From: Takashimella koratensis
Lineage: Eukaryota > Basidiomycota > Tremellomycetes > Trichosporonales > Tetragoniomycetaceae
DNA length: 64,000 nucleotides
Direction of reading: 5' to 3'
NCBI GenBank assembly: GCA_003116875.1
Contig: BCKT01000001.1
Coordinates: forward strand, 1,731,486 to 1,795,485
Shown: piece by piece, positions 1-11,072 of the stretch
Layout of the letters: the number at the start of each line of letters is the position of its first letter
How positions within the stretch are numbered: the first letter of the stretch is position 1
Program-made: the position numbers and the translations under genes
The notes under the pieces: generated by a model
Database searches by the model: none
Told to the model about the DNA's origin: nothing
The model's input: the letters and a program-made list of their open reading frames with translations, nothing else

Positions 1-452
1 GCGAGTGACCAGTGGTTGTGGAACGCGACTGAGAGAGAGACCCTTGGCGACCCTCGGACCACCAATGGAAAAAGCGGAAGCAAATTCAGACCACCATATC
101 ACACCTCGTGTGGCGTCGTCCCGCCGGTTCCCACCGTACCACATATCTACCCACGCTTATCGTTGTGGATCATTCAATGCGTCGTGCATGGGAATCGAGA
201 GAAGAGGCCGTTAAACAAGACGAACAGCTATAGGGTCGTTCACTCGTATCAGAGTGGAGACGGAGAGAAAAAGAGGGAGAGATGGAGAAAGTACATGGAA
301 AGCTCAAGGTTCCCGTTGTATCGCGGGGAAGCTACTCCATACCGGAGAGGGTATCACAACTCGCTACGAATAAAGACGGATACACAAACGAGACCATATC
401 GCGGCCAATATCGTCACGGCGAAACGACCGCGTCAAAAAGAAGCGATCTATA
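1..452. other. Intergenic DNA downstream of RAD51
   Basis: I see no supported gene here. A long open frame on the + strand runs through this stretch and over the antisense of RAD51. Its translation is low in order and matches no family I recognise. The sequence probably holds the RAD51 3' untranslated region and whatever lies left of the window. Confidence 0.5.
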
Positions 453-2008
453 TTACATCTTGTCCATCTCCTCGGGGTCTCCGATACCGTTGGCGCTGAA
501 AGATTCAGAGTCAGTTGGAGCTAGTCACAAATGTTCGAGTATAAACTCACTTGATCGAGAAGATGCCCTCAGCTTCGGGGAGACAAGGACTGTCGACAAT
601 CTTGCAGACTCGGACGGTTCCTCGGCCCTTCTTGAGGTGAAGTCGTGTCGTAGATGCGTGGGCCATGATGTTACCACCGCTGCATTGTGTGTCAGCTTCT
701 CAACAACGACAGCGAGATAGGGGTAACTGACATTGGCTTCTTCATGTCTGTCCCACCGCCATACTGGGCACCGTCTACTTGAGCGACAACTTGGTTGGTA
801 ACGACGACTGCGACACCGAACTAAACAAGTCAGCACATCATTCACATCACCGCGTCTCACCTCGTCTGCCAATCGCATGAGCGTCCGCAAGAACTTGGCG
901 AGATGCGTTTGTCGTGCAGAGAGCTCGCCACGTCCGGAGAAATCTGTCCGGTACAGTGACGTGCATGAGTCGACAATGAGGAGGGAGAAGCTGTGGACAT
1001 GGGGTCAATCTTGATTTTAAGACCGCTTGACCAAGCATCGACGCACCGAGACTCTGCCATCATCGCGCTCGCCTGAACAAGGAGCTGAAGCTGGTGATCC
1101 GCATTGTATGCTCGTGCGTATGCAATGTTATCGAGGACCTCCTCGCCGTTGAGACCGAAGCGTTCAGCGACGGCAAGCATTCGAACGGGTCGGAAAGTGC
1201 CTTCGGTATCGATGTAGAGGCATTTGCCTTCTCCTCCACCCATGGACACTGGGAGCTGTAGACGCAGAAGGTGACGTGATGAGCTATGGGCGGCGATGAG
1301 GTACCAGTCAGTTGACGTACCTGACAAGTGACTGCCAGCGTGTGACAGAGCTGAGACTTCCCTGTTCGGAATTCACCTGAGAAATGTAAGTAAGCTGTGT
1401 GGGATGTCGCGGTGGAGTAAGCTCACCGTAAAGCTCGGTGATAGCTCCAGTCTCGATACCACCTTTCTCATCAGCAATCTAGTCGAGCCAAGTGTGACTC
1501 ACCTCCCAAGATAGTGTCCAGTCCGATCGATCCCGTGCTGATGTGGACTAGCTCTGATCGGCGCGAGTGGATCTCGGTAGCCGTGGTGAATCCCATAGGC
1601 ACGAGCTTGCATGCTGGGGATCATCAGCCACACATTTGCAAAAGATGACGGCGTTCTCACCTTCTGCCAAGATCTTGTCTGCTTTGGGCTCGCTGATCCC
1701 CTTGATTGTCAAAAGTTGCTTTTTCGGTGTGAAAGCGACGGCCTCGACTGTGTGCAATCCGCTCTCTGCAAGCTTTTGTGTATCTGCTGCAGAGATTCCG
1801 TACTCCTGTTGTCTGTGTCAGATCTGGTACAGAATAGGTCATGAGAAGAGGTAGAGGAGGAATATGGTCGATCTCATCGGATCGATGGGTGGCAAACAAG
1901 AGGAGATGGACCGACCTGAAGCTTTGCGACGAGCATGGGACCCATGAGCTCCAAGCCGTCGTCCTCGCCGTTCTCTCCCTGGAAGGGGTCTGTCTCGACG
2001 TCTTGCAT
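453..2008 (-). CDS. RAD51: RAD51 recombinase, multi-exon
   Basis: This is the RecA-family strand-exchange ATPase of homologous recombination. It forms nucleoprotein filaments on single-stranded DNA in the nucleus. The spliced protein starts [10 protein letters not shown] and has the helix-hairpin-helix region ([27 protein letters not shown]). Walker A is in [19 protein letters not shown], followed by [20 protein letters not shown], the Walker B strand [15 protein letters not shown], the L2 region [10 protein letters not shown] and [16 protein letters not shown]. The wording [14 protein letters not shown] and [14 protein letters not shown] is closer to fungal Rad51 than to Dmc1. The last exon reads [14 protein letters not shown] and then TAA at 453-455, reached over an intron whose acceptor TTTCAG lies near 500. 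At least six short introns are present. It is divergent from the CAF-1 subunit gene. Product confidence is high; some exon borders in the first third are approximate. Confidence 0.93.
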
Positions 2009-3185
2009 GATGGTGTTGGAGTGGGTGGGTGAGGTGGGGTGAGGTGAGGAAGGTGCCGCTGGAAGATGAGGTGGGTGGTTGTGAGAGAGAGACAAACAAA
2101 TCTCCTGTCGGCTGCCCGAAATCAAAATCAAACGCGGGTTCCACCGAGCCAAAGTCGCGTCAACCGATATTACGAGATCCCAAGAGAGGCAGTCTATATG
2201 TGCCCCCCTGTTAGCATGGGTTCAAGGTCACCACCCACCACCCCAGCCGCGCACCCTGGTCCACCCTGGTCCCGTACTAGCCCCTACAACCGTTGGACCG
2301 ACCGTCTGGCCATCATCCCATCGAGTCTTCCTTCCCCTTGCTCAACCTAACCCCCAGCCCACCTGACAACCCCAGCTCCCTTTTGCTGTTGCCCTCGCCC
2401 TCGCCCTCACTCCCCCGACCCCGCCCAAGCCGTGAGTATAGTATCTCTCCAACGCGCCTACCCGCACGACTCTTCCTTCCCTCTGCCTCCCTCCTTGTCC
2501 TTTCCGACGACCGAGACTGCCCCGGTCCGGTCCTCGACTCCTTTTATTCCCCCGCCCCTTCCCTCTCTCCCTCCCTTCCACCCTCCCACCCTCCTCAAAC
2601 CATACCACACCCTTCAACCCCTGGTCCTTCCCCTAGCCCTCCCCGGTCCCATCTATACACTATCTTGCCGACAATCCCACCCACCAACCATTCCACCCGC
2701 GCTCAACTAGTCCAACAACAACTCTCCTCTCCTCTCTCTCATCCTTGTCCATCCTCTTACCCTCTGACCGTTATCATTCAACCTCGCTCAACCATTCCTC
2801 GCTTACACCCTTGCTCGTCAGTCTCCACCGTCTTGTCAGCGCAGACTCACAGCCTCACATCACCACCCGAGCCATCCCTTCATCCTCCCGCGGCAACTCA
2901 GCCCCGGCCTCTCTGTGAGTGTACCCTCCGCTGTGCTCCATCCCACTCCGTGGACTCCCAAGGGATGCTCGGTCACCCCGCCTGCCCGTCTTCCTTTCGC
3001 ATTCAGTTCTTTTCATCCGACTACAGCTCCTGCTCGGCCAACGGTCATTACCCCCCCTATACCTCGCATCTGCCCCTTTCCTTTGACATGTGAAATGGCC
3101 CGCTGACCTTTCTATCCCTCCACGCTCCAGCTCCAGCTCCAGCTTACCGCCGCCCCCACCCTATCTCACACCCTCCTTTTTGCAC

Positions 3186-3193
3186 TTTGGCGC
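3186..3193 (+). promoter_or_regulatory. E2F-like site TTTGGCGC
   Basis: TTTGGCGC matches the E2F consensus TTTSSCGC and lies about 225 nt upstream of the CAC2 start. It is a sequence match only, in a promoter where such regulation would make sense. Confidence 0.3.
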
Positions 3194-3326
3194 CGACGCT
3201 GTGAACATTTCACAGGCTGGCCGTACGATCCGCCGAGAAAAGAGGAAAGCAAAAGCAAGCCCCAGCCCCCGCGAGCACAACAAGTCTGTGATCGCGTGGG
3301 GCAGTATCAGTTGGAGGATCTCGCCA

Positions 3327-3332
3327 ACGCGT
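3327..3332. promoter_or_regulatory. MluI cell-cycle box (MCB) ACGCGT
   Basis: A perfect palindromic ACGCGT lies about 85 nt upstream of the CAC2 ATG. MBF binds this element in front of G1/S genes in yeasts, and CAF-1 and RAD51 are typical targets. Binding is inferred from the motif and the context. Confidence 0.45.
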
Positions 3333-3412
3333 TATAGTCTCTATCCCGACAAAGTTTCTACTCTCCCCTCATCTTCACTCTTCCATCCCAGATTTGACCA
3401 AAATCTACCACC

Positions 3413-6254
3413 ATGCGTCCTAAGGTTCTTGAAATTGCGTGAGTATCCTCGTTGTTCGTCTTATCGCGGAGGCGTTGAACTACAATCCCTCTCCCCATCC
3501 CCCCCTTTTCTTTTCCTCTGAAGGTTTAGGGCTCCCCTCTTCTCGCCTTGATAGACATCAGCAAGGCAGCGTAGCGTCCGTACGCACAGTGTACTGACAC
3601 CCTTCAAGCTGGCACGAGCAGCAGGCCATCTATTCCTGTGACTTCCAACCACTACCAGCCGCCCAGCTCAAACGCCTTCTGCCAAACACCAACGACGACG
3701 ATGAACGAGAGAGAGCACCGACCCCGGTTGCCGTCGCGAGGCAATATCGCCTGGCAACGTGTGGGGGTGACTCGAAAGTCCGCGTAAGTATAATCTATCT
3801 ATGTTTTCTGATACGAATTCCTTTCACTGACGAGCTGGTAGCTGTGGATGGTGCACCCAAACATTCCAACCGTCTCCGCCTCGGCACACGCAGCGTTGAC
3901 GGGTCAGGAGGTCGCTCCGCACCCTCCCCGGGTTGAATACCTCGCAACACTCCACAAACACACTGCTGCTGTAAACGTCGTTCGCTTCAGTCCCAACGGT
4001 CAAATGTTGGCGTCTGCCGGTGACGGTGAGTGCTTGTCCTCAGTCAGTGTGCTGAACCTTTAGATGGGAATGTCATTCTTTGGGTGCCGTCGGATCGGCC
4101 TGTTGCGACATTTGGCGAGAGTACGTCGGAGGATTCGCCCGACAAGGAGCACTGGCGCTTGCAGAAGATGCTTCAGTATGTCAAATCTCACCCTGCTATC
4201 GGTGGATGCTAAATACACACGTCAGAGTTACCACCAAACACGTCTATGATCTCGCCTGGTCTCCAGATGGTGAATTCTTCATCGCCGGCTCTACAGACAA
4301 CACAGCGACCATCTGGAAAGCGTCGACTGGTGAGTAGAAAGCTGTGTTCAGTACACTGATACGCGCAGGGGAGTGCGTCTTTGCTCTTCGTGAACACTCC
4401 CACAACGTTCAGGGTGTTGCTTGGGACCCATTGAACGAGTACATTGCCACACAAAGCAGCGATCGGTGAGTACCAGACTCTGCTATCAGGAACACTTGCT
4501 GACAAGAGGCAGCTCGGTGCACGTCAACACCTTTGCGTTCCGTAACGGAGTGCCCGACGTTCACCCAGTCTCTCGGGCGACGCGAATGGAGATTCGGCAC
4601 TCTCGAACGCCGTCCGTCCCCACCAGCGCGCGACCAAACTTTGTTCGACGAGGCTCAACTGCTTCGGATGCCGGATCGGTCATTACATCGGCATCGGAGG
4701 TGACCGACCAACAAACCTTATCACTGGGCCAGACACACAATGCCGCCCCTCCAATGACACCAAACAGCGCGTCCGTCCCATCCACGCCCCAACCAGCTGC
4801 CATGAACCCACCTCCTTCGTCTGCAAAGCCCAGCTCGCGTCGATCATCCTTCTCCTCACAACAGGCCGCTTCTCCGGCACTTGCCTCCACTCGCGGTCGG
4901 TCTCCATCTCCCATGCCTCCTCTTCCTGCAATCCGAGCCCCTCCAACGACCGGCCCAACAGTCTTGCAACGGCTGTACGGCGACGAGAGCGTGACTCGGT
5001 TCTTCCGCCGCTTGACGTTCTCCCCCGACGGCTCACTGTTGTTCACTCCCGCCGGTCAAATCGAGGACCAAATATTCAAGGGCTCGCCGATGCTCATCAC
5101 TCGCAGTCTGTCCACCGACGGATCCGACCCCATCTCCGGCACCAGTTCTGTTCCCCGACCGCGTATCAACCCAGACTCTGGGAAGCCGACCGTCTACATC
5201 TACTCGCGAGCAAATTTGGCTCGTTCGCCCATTGCTCATCTCCCAGGTCACAAGACCACAGCGGTTGCCGTCCGATTCTCTCCAATCTTCTACGACCTGC
5301 GAACTAACATCGCGTCTGGTCCGCAACCCGAGCCCAAAAACATCACGCTGGATCGAGCAGATCCGTCTCCCGTTACCGTGTCTCTCTCGATGCCTCCACC
5401 ACCACCACCGAGCAAAGACAAGGATAAGAAGGAGGCAGATGAAAAGCCCCTCGGCAGTGTATTTGCCCTACCGTATCGCCTCTTGTACGCGGTGGCTTGC
5501 CAGGACGCCATCCTACTCTACGACACTCAACAGGCTGGTCCCATTGCCATTTTCCGTGGATTGCACTATGCCGGATTCACCGACATCGCTTGGTGAGGCT
5601 TGACTTTTTGATCAACTCTGTGTATCATACTGACATGGGTTATAAATTAGGTCTCCGGATGGGCAAGCGATGATGCTCTCGAGTTCAGATGGCTACTGCT
5701 CCATTGTCGTCTTCGATATCAACGAGCTCGGTACTGTGCACCCGATCCAACAACACCACCGACAACTCGCGGCTATCGTCCAGTCTCACAGTGGCCCTCA
5801 TCACACACCGGCGTCTGCAACGGCAACACCCGTGCCACACTCTCCCTCGGTATCCACCATGCGCCAGTCCCCGGCTCCACCGCGGAGCGAGCGTGAGAGC
5901 TCGACAAGCTCTAGTATCGCTCCTCATCACTCGATCTCGTCCCAGGTCGCTCCTCCCTTATTCCCTCTCGCGTCCGCAACACCATCGACTCACCCTCATC
6001 CGCCCAGTAGCACGGCATCATCTATTGACGCTGTCCTCCCAACACCTATCGATGAGACTGGAGACGGCTTTGGACTTCAAGCTCGAGTGGTCACTGCTTC
6101 AGACTCTGACTCGGCATCGACATCGACGCAGACTATTGGTCTCGGCTTACTCGAGGATGCGTCGGCCAAACGCGGTCCGCCTAGTGAGACCGAGGCACCA
6201 AAGAAGAAGCGACGAGTCGCCCTCACGCATCTCGGAGACGAAGACGCGGCCTAA
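3413..6254 (+). CDS. CAC2: Chromatin assembly factor 1 subunit p60/Cac2, WD40 protein
   Basis: This is the WD40-repeat subunit of CAF-1, which deposits H3-H4 behind replication forks. The first exon is tiny ([12 protein letters not shown] in ACCACCATGC). The second continues [16 protein letters not shown] repeats are visible as [53 protein letters not shown] with DNTATIWK, and [20 protein letters not shown]. An unusually long Ser/Pro-rich insert follows (about 4600-4950), and then further blades ([57 protein letters not shown] with [13 protein letters not shown]). The C-terminal tail is disordered and ends in [17 protein letters not shown]. Six or so introns, all short, are present. Order and spacing match the HIR1/CAC2 family. 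The lack of a HIRA-type C-terminal domain favours Cac2. Confidence 0.9.
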
Positions 6255-6688
6255 TTGAGGAAGAGAGACGAACAATATTATTTGCTTTCCAATCCCATTT
6301 TTGAGTTGAGACACCCAAAGTCTATCCGTTGCTTTCTACCCCATTGGATTCCTCCTCCACTCCAGCATTGAGCCTGGTCATGTTCCGTCATTTGAGTGAG
6401 CCGTGAGTCGTATGTGCCTTCCCTTCATGTGAATTTGGCACCGATAGCGATCAATTTGTATCCCATTTCTGCGAATGCAACGCAAACATCGTCTTGGTCT
6501 TGAGTGGGCGGGAACGGTGCATAGCAAGGGGAGCAAGCGGCAGGCACTCAGGATAGCAAATCTGAACGCACCCTGAAAAGCCCGCCGCCGTTTTCAACTC
6601 GCCCACCGATTTCCCTCCTCCCATCCACATCCCCCTCTCCATTCCATCTCATCCCAGCCCCGCTTCACCCCCATCTGGCATCCTCACC
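6255..6688. other. CAC2-SPT5 spacer
   Basis: Two genes on the same strand are separated by 434 nt. The stretch holds the CAC2 3' end and a C-rich SPT5 leader (6590-6688). I see no further gene or clear TATA box. Confidence 0.5.
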
Positions 6689-9600
6689 ATGTCAGACGAC
6701 GAGAGGTCTTCCAACGTTGACCAAGATGTCGATGTTAAGGAGGTCGTCGGAAAGAAGAGGGTCAGTACCGCCTTTCCGGCTTGCTAATTATTGAGGATCC
6801 AACTGACCCCGTCTCTTCGCGTTTGCAGGCCAGAATCGTCGACCCCGATGGTAAGCTTCGACGTTTGGGTCACTGTCTGCCATGTACTGACGAGTGAATC
6901 GTGTCTTTTCCACTGTGTCTTGCTTTTTGCAGAGGAAGATGTGAGTTTACTACGCTAGTAGCCTTTGAGAGTGGGCACTAACTTCCATTCAGGACGACGA
7001 GGTGGAGGTAGGCGCCAAAGTGGAAAAGCGCGATCGCAAGAACGATGAGGAGGATGAGGAGGATGAAGATGAAGAGGAGGATGAAGATGACGAGGATGAG
7101 GAGGATGAAGAGGACGAGGAGGATGAAGAGGATGACGGTATGTGCTCTCGATTTGTATCTCTGAGCAACTCCGCTGACAAGCAAACATCAGGCCGACACC
7201 GAAAGGTATGTTGATCCTAGGCATAGAAACAAGATTCATCTGACTTGATTGCAGCGTCGTAAGAAGAGTCGCAAGAGCAGAGCGAACCCTTTCCTCGATG
7301 TCGAAGCCGTAGTCGACGACGAAGAGGATGAGGAGGACGAGGAAGACGACTACCGTGACGGTAAGTTTATCGATTCCACTCAAAGTTCTGTTCTGATCTT
7401 TCGCAGTGGCCGAATTCATCGAGGAGGGCGCACCCGAGGCTGGCGCAACAGACGACGGCCACCATCGCCGACTGGACCGTGCCTTCCGTAGGGAAGAGGA
7501 GCCAGATGTGCAGGAGATTATTCGAGGTATCAAAGAGCGTCACAGTCGACAGGCTCGTTACAACGGCGATAGCGACTCTGTCCCGCAACGCTTGTTGATG
7601 CCTGGTGTCAACGACCCCAGCTTGTGGCAAGTCCGCGTAAAAGTGAGCACAGGCCAGACAGGATTTGAGGCGCATCCACTGATCACTACAGTCTGGTCGA
7701 GAGCGCGCTATCATTGCCTCCATCTTCCGCAAGGTCTTCAACCACCAGTACGGCGCCAACCCAATCGAGGTCCTGTCCGTTTTCCACCGTGACTCGCTTC
7801 CGGGATTGATCTATATCGAGTCTCGTCAGTCAGCAGCGGCGGTCGCTGCCGTCACTGGTATCGTCGGTATCTACCTCTCTCGTGGCGTCCAGCTTGTTCC
7901 GATCGACGAGATGGCTCCACTTCTGCGAATTAAGAAGAAGGACGTCAATCTTACCCCGGGAATGTGGGTCCGCTTAAAGCGCGGAAAGTACGCTGGCGAT
8001 CTCGCGCAGGTCATCGATGTCGACCAAATGACGAGCGGTGTGGTCGGTGTCAAATTTATTCCTCGAATCGACCTTACTCCACGAGACCGGAAGAGGGAGC
8101 GGATGGCGAATGGTAAAGGTCTCGGAGCGGCTGCTCGCCCACCCCAGCGCTTGTTCAATTACGAAGAGGTCCGCAAAGTTTACGGTCGTAACCAAGTCCG
8201 CTCGGCTGTCCAAGGTTACCAGTTTGACAACGACGAGTACATCGATGGCTTCTGCGTCAAAGACCTCAAACTCAACTTTTTGAACACCGAGAACGTCCAA
8301 CCCACTCTCGAGGAGATTTCTCGTTTCACTGGCGAAGACGGATCGACCGACAAGCTGGATCTCTCGGCCATTGCGGAGGCAAACCGCCATATCACTGTTT
8401 CCGTTTTGTCACCGGGTGACCAGGTAGAGGTCTTCGAGGGCGAACAAACGGGTTTGTACGGTACCGTGCAAACGATCTCGCCCGAGATCATTTCGATCAA
8501 GGCGGTTGGTGGAGACATTCACGGTCAAGTGGTCGAAGTGCCAGCTCGCAGTGTTCGAAAGAAGTTTGAATTGGGTGAACATGTTCGCGTTACAAACGGC
8601 AAGAATGCGGACATCTCCGGTATGGTTGTTGAAGTGAAAGGCGATATCGTCACTCTCATGTCGGATCAGGCTCAACAGGAGGTGAGTTGTTTGTGAAGGG
8701 TGACGAGAGCGGTGCTGATGTGACGCAGATCAAAGTCTTCTCGAAAGATCTTCGTCGAGCTACGGATGTGTCCACGGGCACCACTCAAGTGGGACAATTC
8801 GAACTTCACGATCTCGTCATGCTTGAGTGAGTGACTCGGATGCCACCTCAGGAGAAGTTAGCTGATAAACTTCTCAGCTCATCCACGGCTGGAGTCATCA
8901 TCAAGGTCGAAGGCGCGATGCTTAATGTTCTCGACCAAAATGGCGAGGCACGTGTTCTTCGTCCGCAGGAGGTGGCACTGCGCCGAGACAGCAGCAAGCT
9001 GGCCGTTGCGACAGATGCGCAAGGGCAGGACGTTCGAGTTGGTGACGCGATGAAGGAAACCGATGGAGAGGTACGTTTCATTCACTCATTGTTCCGTCTC
9101 CCCTTGTAACCTGATCTGACATCTTGAAGCAACGCCGCGGTGAAGTGATTAGCATCTTCCGCTCGCTCTTCGTTTTCCTGTTCAACCGAGAGTACACAGA
9201 CAACCACGGAGTCTTCGTGGCGCGTGCTCAATCAATCGTCTCTGTGACACCGAGGTCACAAACCGGTGACCTGGGCAAGATCAACCCAACGCTCAACCAG
9301 CAGCTTCCTCTCGGAGGAGCGAGTCTTATGCCACCACCTTCGACAAACCCCAACCGCAACCGACTTGTCAACACTCTTGTCGTCGTTGTCAAAGGCACGT
9401 ACAAGGGTCTCATGGGCGTGATCAAGGACTTTATTGGGGAGAATGCCCGAGTCGAGCTTGCCACCAATAACAAGACTATCACTATCGTCGTGTCATCGCT
9501 GAAGAGGAAAGAGTGAGCCATCAGAATAAGCCGCAGCTAACAGATAGTCCCAAAACGGGCCAGACATACCCTCTCGATGTCTCAGGTGGCACCGGTGGCG

Positions 9601-10859
9601 GGTCGTACGGTGGTGGAAGGCCGGGCGGCTACGATGTCAACCCGTACACTGGTGGCTCTATGACCCCCGGTCCAATGGTGAGCGCACTGCAAACAATGTC
9701 AACTAATGGTACCCAGGGCGGTCGCACACCTGCCTTTGGTGGTCGCACTCCAGCAGGGCGCTTTGGCCAAACTCCCAACCCCTACGCACAGGGAGCTGGT
9801 GGTTTCGGCGGAGGCAAGACTCCCAACCCATACGCTGCCGGAGCCGGCGGCAAGACTCCTGCCTGGTCATCGGGTGCAGGCAATTCGATGGGCTGGGCTG
9901 GCGGTGGGAAAACACCAGCTCCGGGCTATGGCGAAGGTGGCAGGACCCCTGGTTGGGCGGGTGTAGGTGGTGGGAAGACGCCCAACCCTTACGCTGCGGC
10001 TTCGGGTGGCAGAACGCCAGCCCCGCCTGGGTCTGGTTATGAAAGTGCCGTGGCGGACCCCGGTTCCTCCAGGGTGAGTGTGGGCTCTTTTCCTTTCTAC
10101 TCTTGGCTCGTTGTTGACTATTCGCAGTACAGCGGACCATACTCGGCCCCCACGCCTTACACGGGCCCCGCTACGCATGCGCCAATGGGCGCACCGACTC
10201 CAGCTCCTGGGTTCTACAGCGCACCCACACCCTACGCGGCTCCTACCCCGAGCGCGGCGTTGTCGGCGGCCACACCGGCAATGGTTGGAGGACCTACCCC
10301 TCACGGCGCGCCAACGCCATTTGGTGCACCGACACCGTTCGGAGCGCCGACCCCTTATGGCGCAGCCCCGACTCCTTACAACGCCCAAGGAACGGCGCCT
10401 GGAGGACAGGAAGGTGAGTCCTGTCAAGTCAAACTTAGTGGCAACCTGCTGACATCGCTCGTAGACGTTGCATGGGACTGGGCACTCGACTTCCGCAACG
10501 TCATCGTCGAGGTCGGACCCTCGAGACGGCCAGGTACTCGAAACCCTCGACACTTCCAGCGCGGCGCATACGACGGCAGTCAATTGGGTATCGAGTCAAT
10601 GTCTGGTGATAACGTGCAAGGCCGCGTTATCAAGGGTGAAGGCGTCGGCGAGATCGTCGACCTGCCTGCCGAATACCTGGGTCCCGTTCGACCAGACGGT
10701 CCTGGTCAATTGGTCATCTTCCTCACTGGTATCGATAAGGGACAATCGAGGACGACAGCCTACTTGAACGACGGCCAATGGATGATGGAGCAGGAGCCTG
10801 TGGATCCGATGGCGCTTGTCATGGACGAGAGCAGCTTGGCTAGGATCTGGAAGACGTAG
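6689..10859 (+). CDS. SPT5: Transcription elongation factor Spt5 (NusG/KOW family)
   Basis: This is the DSIF subunit that, with Spt4, clamps RNA polymerase II for processive elongation and couples it to capping and splicing. The N terminus (MSDDERSSN) leads into a very acidic Asp/Glu tract at 7040-7137, followed by a basic patch and a second acid tract. The NGN domain covers 7620-7900 (RERAIIASIFRKVFNHQ, GLIYIESRQSAAAVAAV). KOW motifs follow (PGMWVRLKRGKYAGDLAQVI; SPGDQVEVFEGEQTGLYGTV; ELGEHVRVTNGKNADISGMV; NTLVVVVKGTYKGLMGVIKD). Then comes a two-part C-terminal repeat region (GGxTPxP-like, then APTP[YF]), and a conserved end domain with KGEGVGEIVDLP and QLVIFLTGIDKGQSR. The first exons are minute: 22 nt at 6829-6850, 8 nt at 6933-6940 and 14 nt at 7192-7205. 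By my reading the product has about 1,080 residues. Identity is very secure. Confidence 0.95.
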
Positions 10860-11072
10860 TGTTTTGAGCACAATTGGCGAATATCTTCACCCACGGAAGA
10901 ATATAAGAAAAGAAGTGAGATACTCCATACGAATCCAATGTCACATGCATGAACGGATACATACAATCACGCGCTGTAAGGTCTCAACAGACTGTGACGA
11001 CTTGCGTATCAAAGTGGTCAAGTACTTGGAAAACTCCCCTCAATGTGAAACTTGATAAAAGATTCGACAAGA

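Larger units (their letters stand above)
2009..3412. promoter_or_regulatory. Divergent RAD51/CAC2 promoter, CT-rich
   Basis: This 1.4 kb stretch separates two divergent S-phase genes. The right two thirds is strongly C+T-rich on the + strand, as expected for a fungal leader. Open frames here (for example a Pro/Ser-rich 266-codon one at 2293-3093) are a by-product of that composition. Cell-cycle-like motifs near CAC2 are listed separately. A TCGCGT (ACGCGA on the RAD51 strand) lies at 2155-2160, about 150 nt upstream of the RAD51 start. Confidence 0.6.

Noticed and set aside
16..720. 234-codon + strand open frame at the left edge
   Set aside because: It runs antisense through confirmed RAD51 exons, shows no family features, and has the composition of a shadow frame.
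453..2008. Reading the recombinase as meiotic DMC1
   Set aside because: [34 protein letters not shown] and the [10 protein letters not shown] wording fit fungal Rad51 better.
2293..3093. 266-codon Pro/Ser/Leu-rich + strand open frame
   Set aside because: Produced by the C+T-rich RAD51/CAC2 spacer. No domain, and the flanking divergent genes explain the region as promoter.
6989..7184. Leu/Ile- or Ser-rich minus strand frames over 7.0-7.2 kb
   Set aside because: Antisense of the GAGGATGAA repeats that encode the SPT5 acidic tract.
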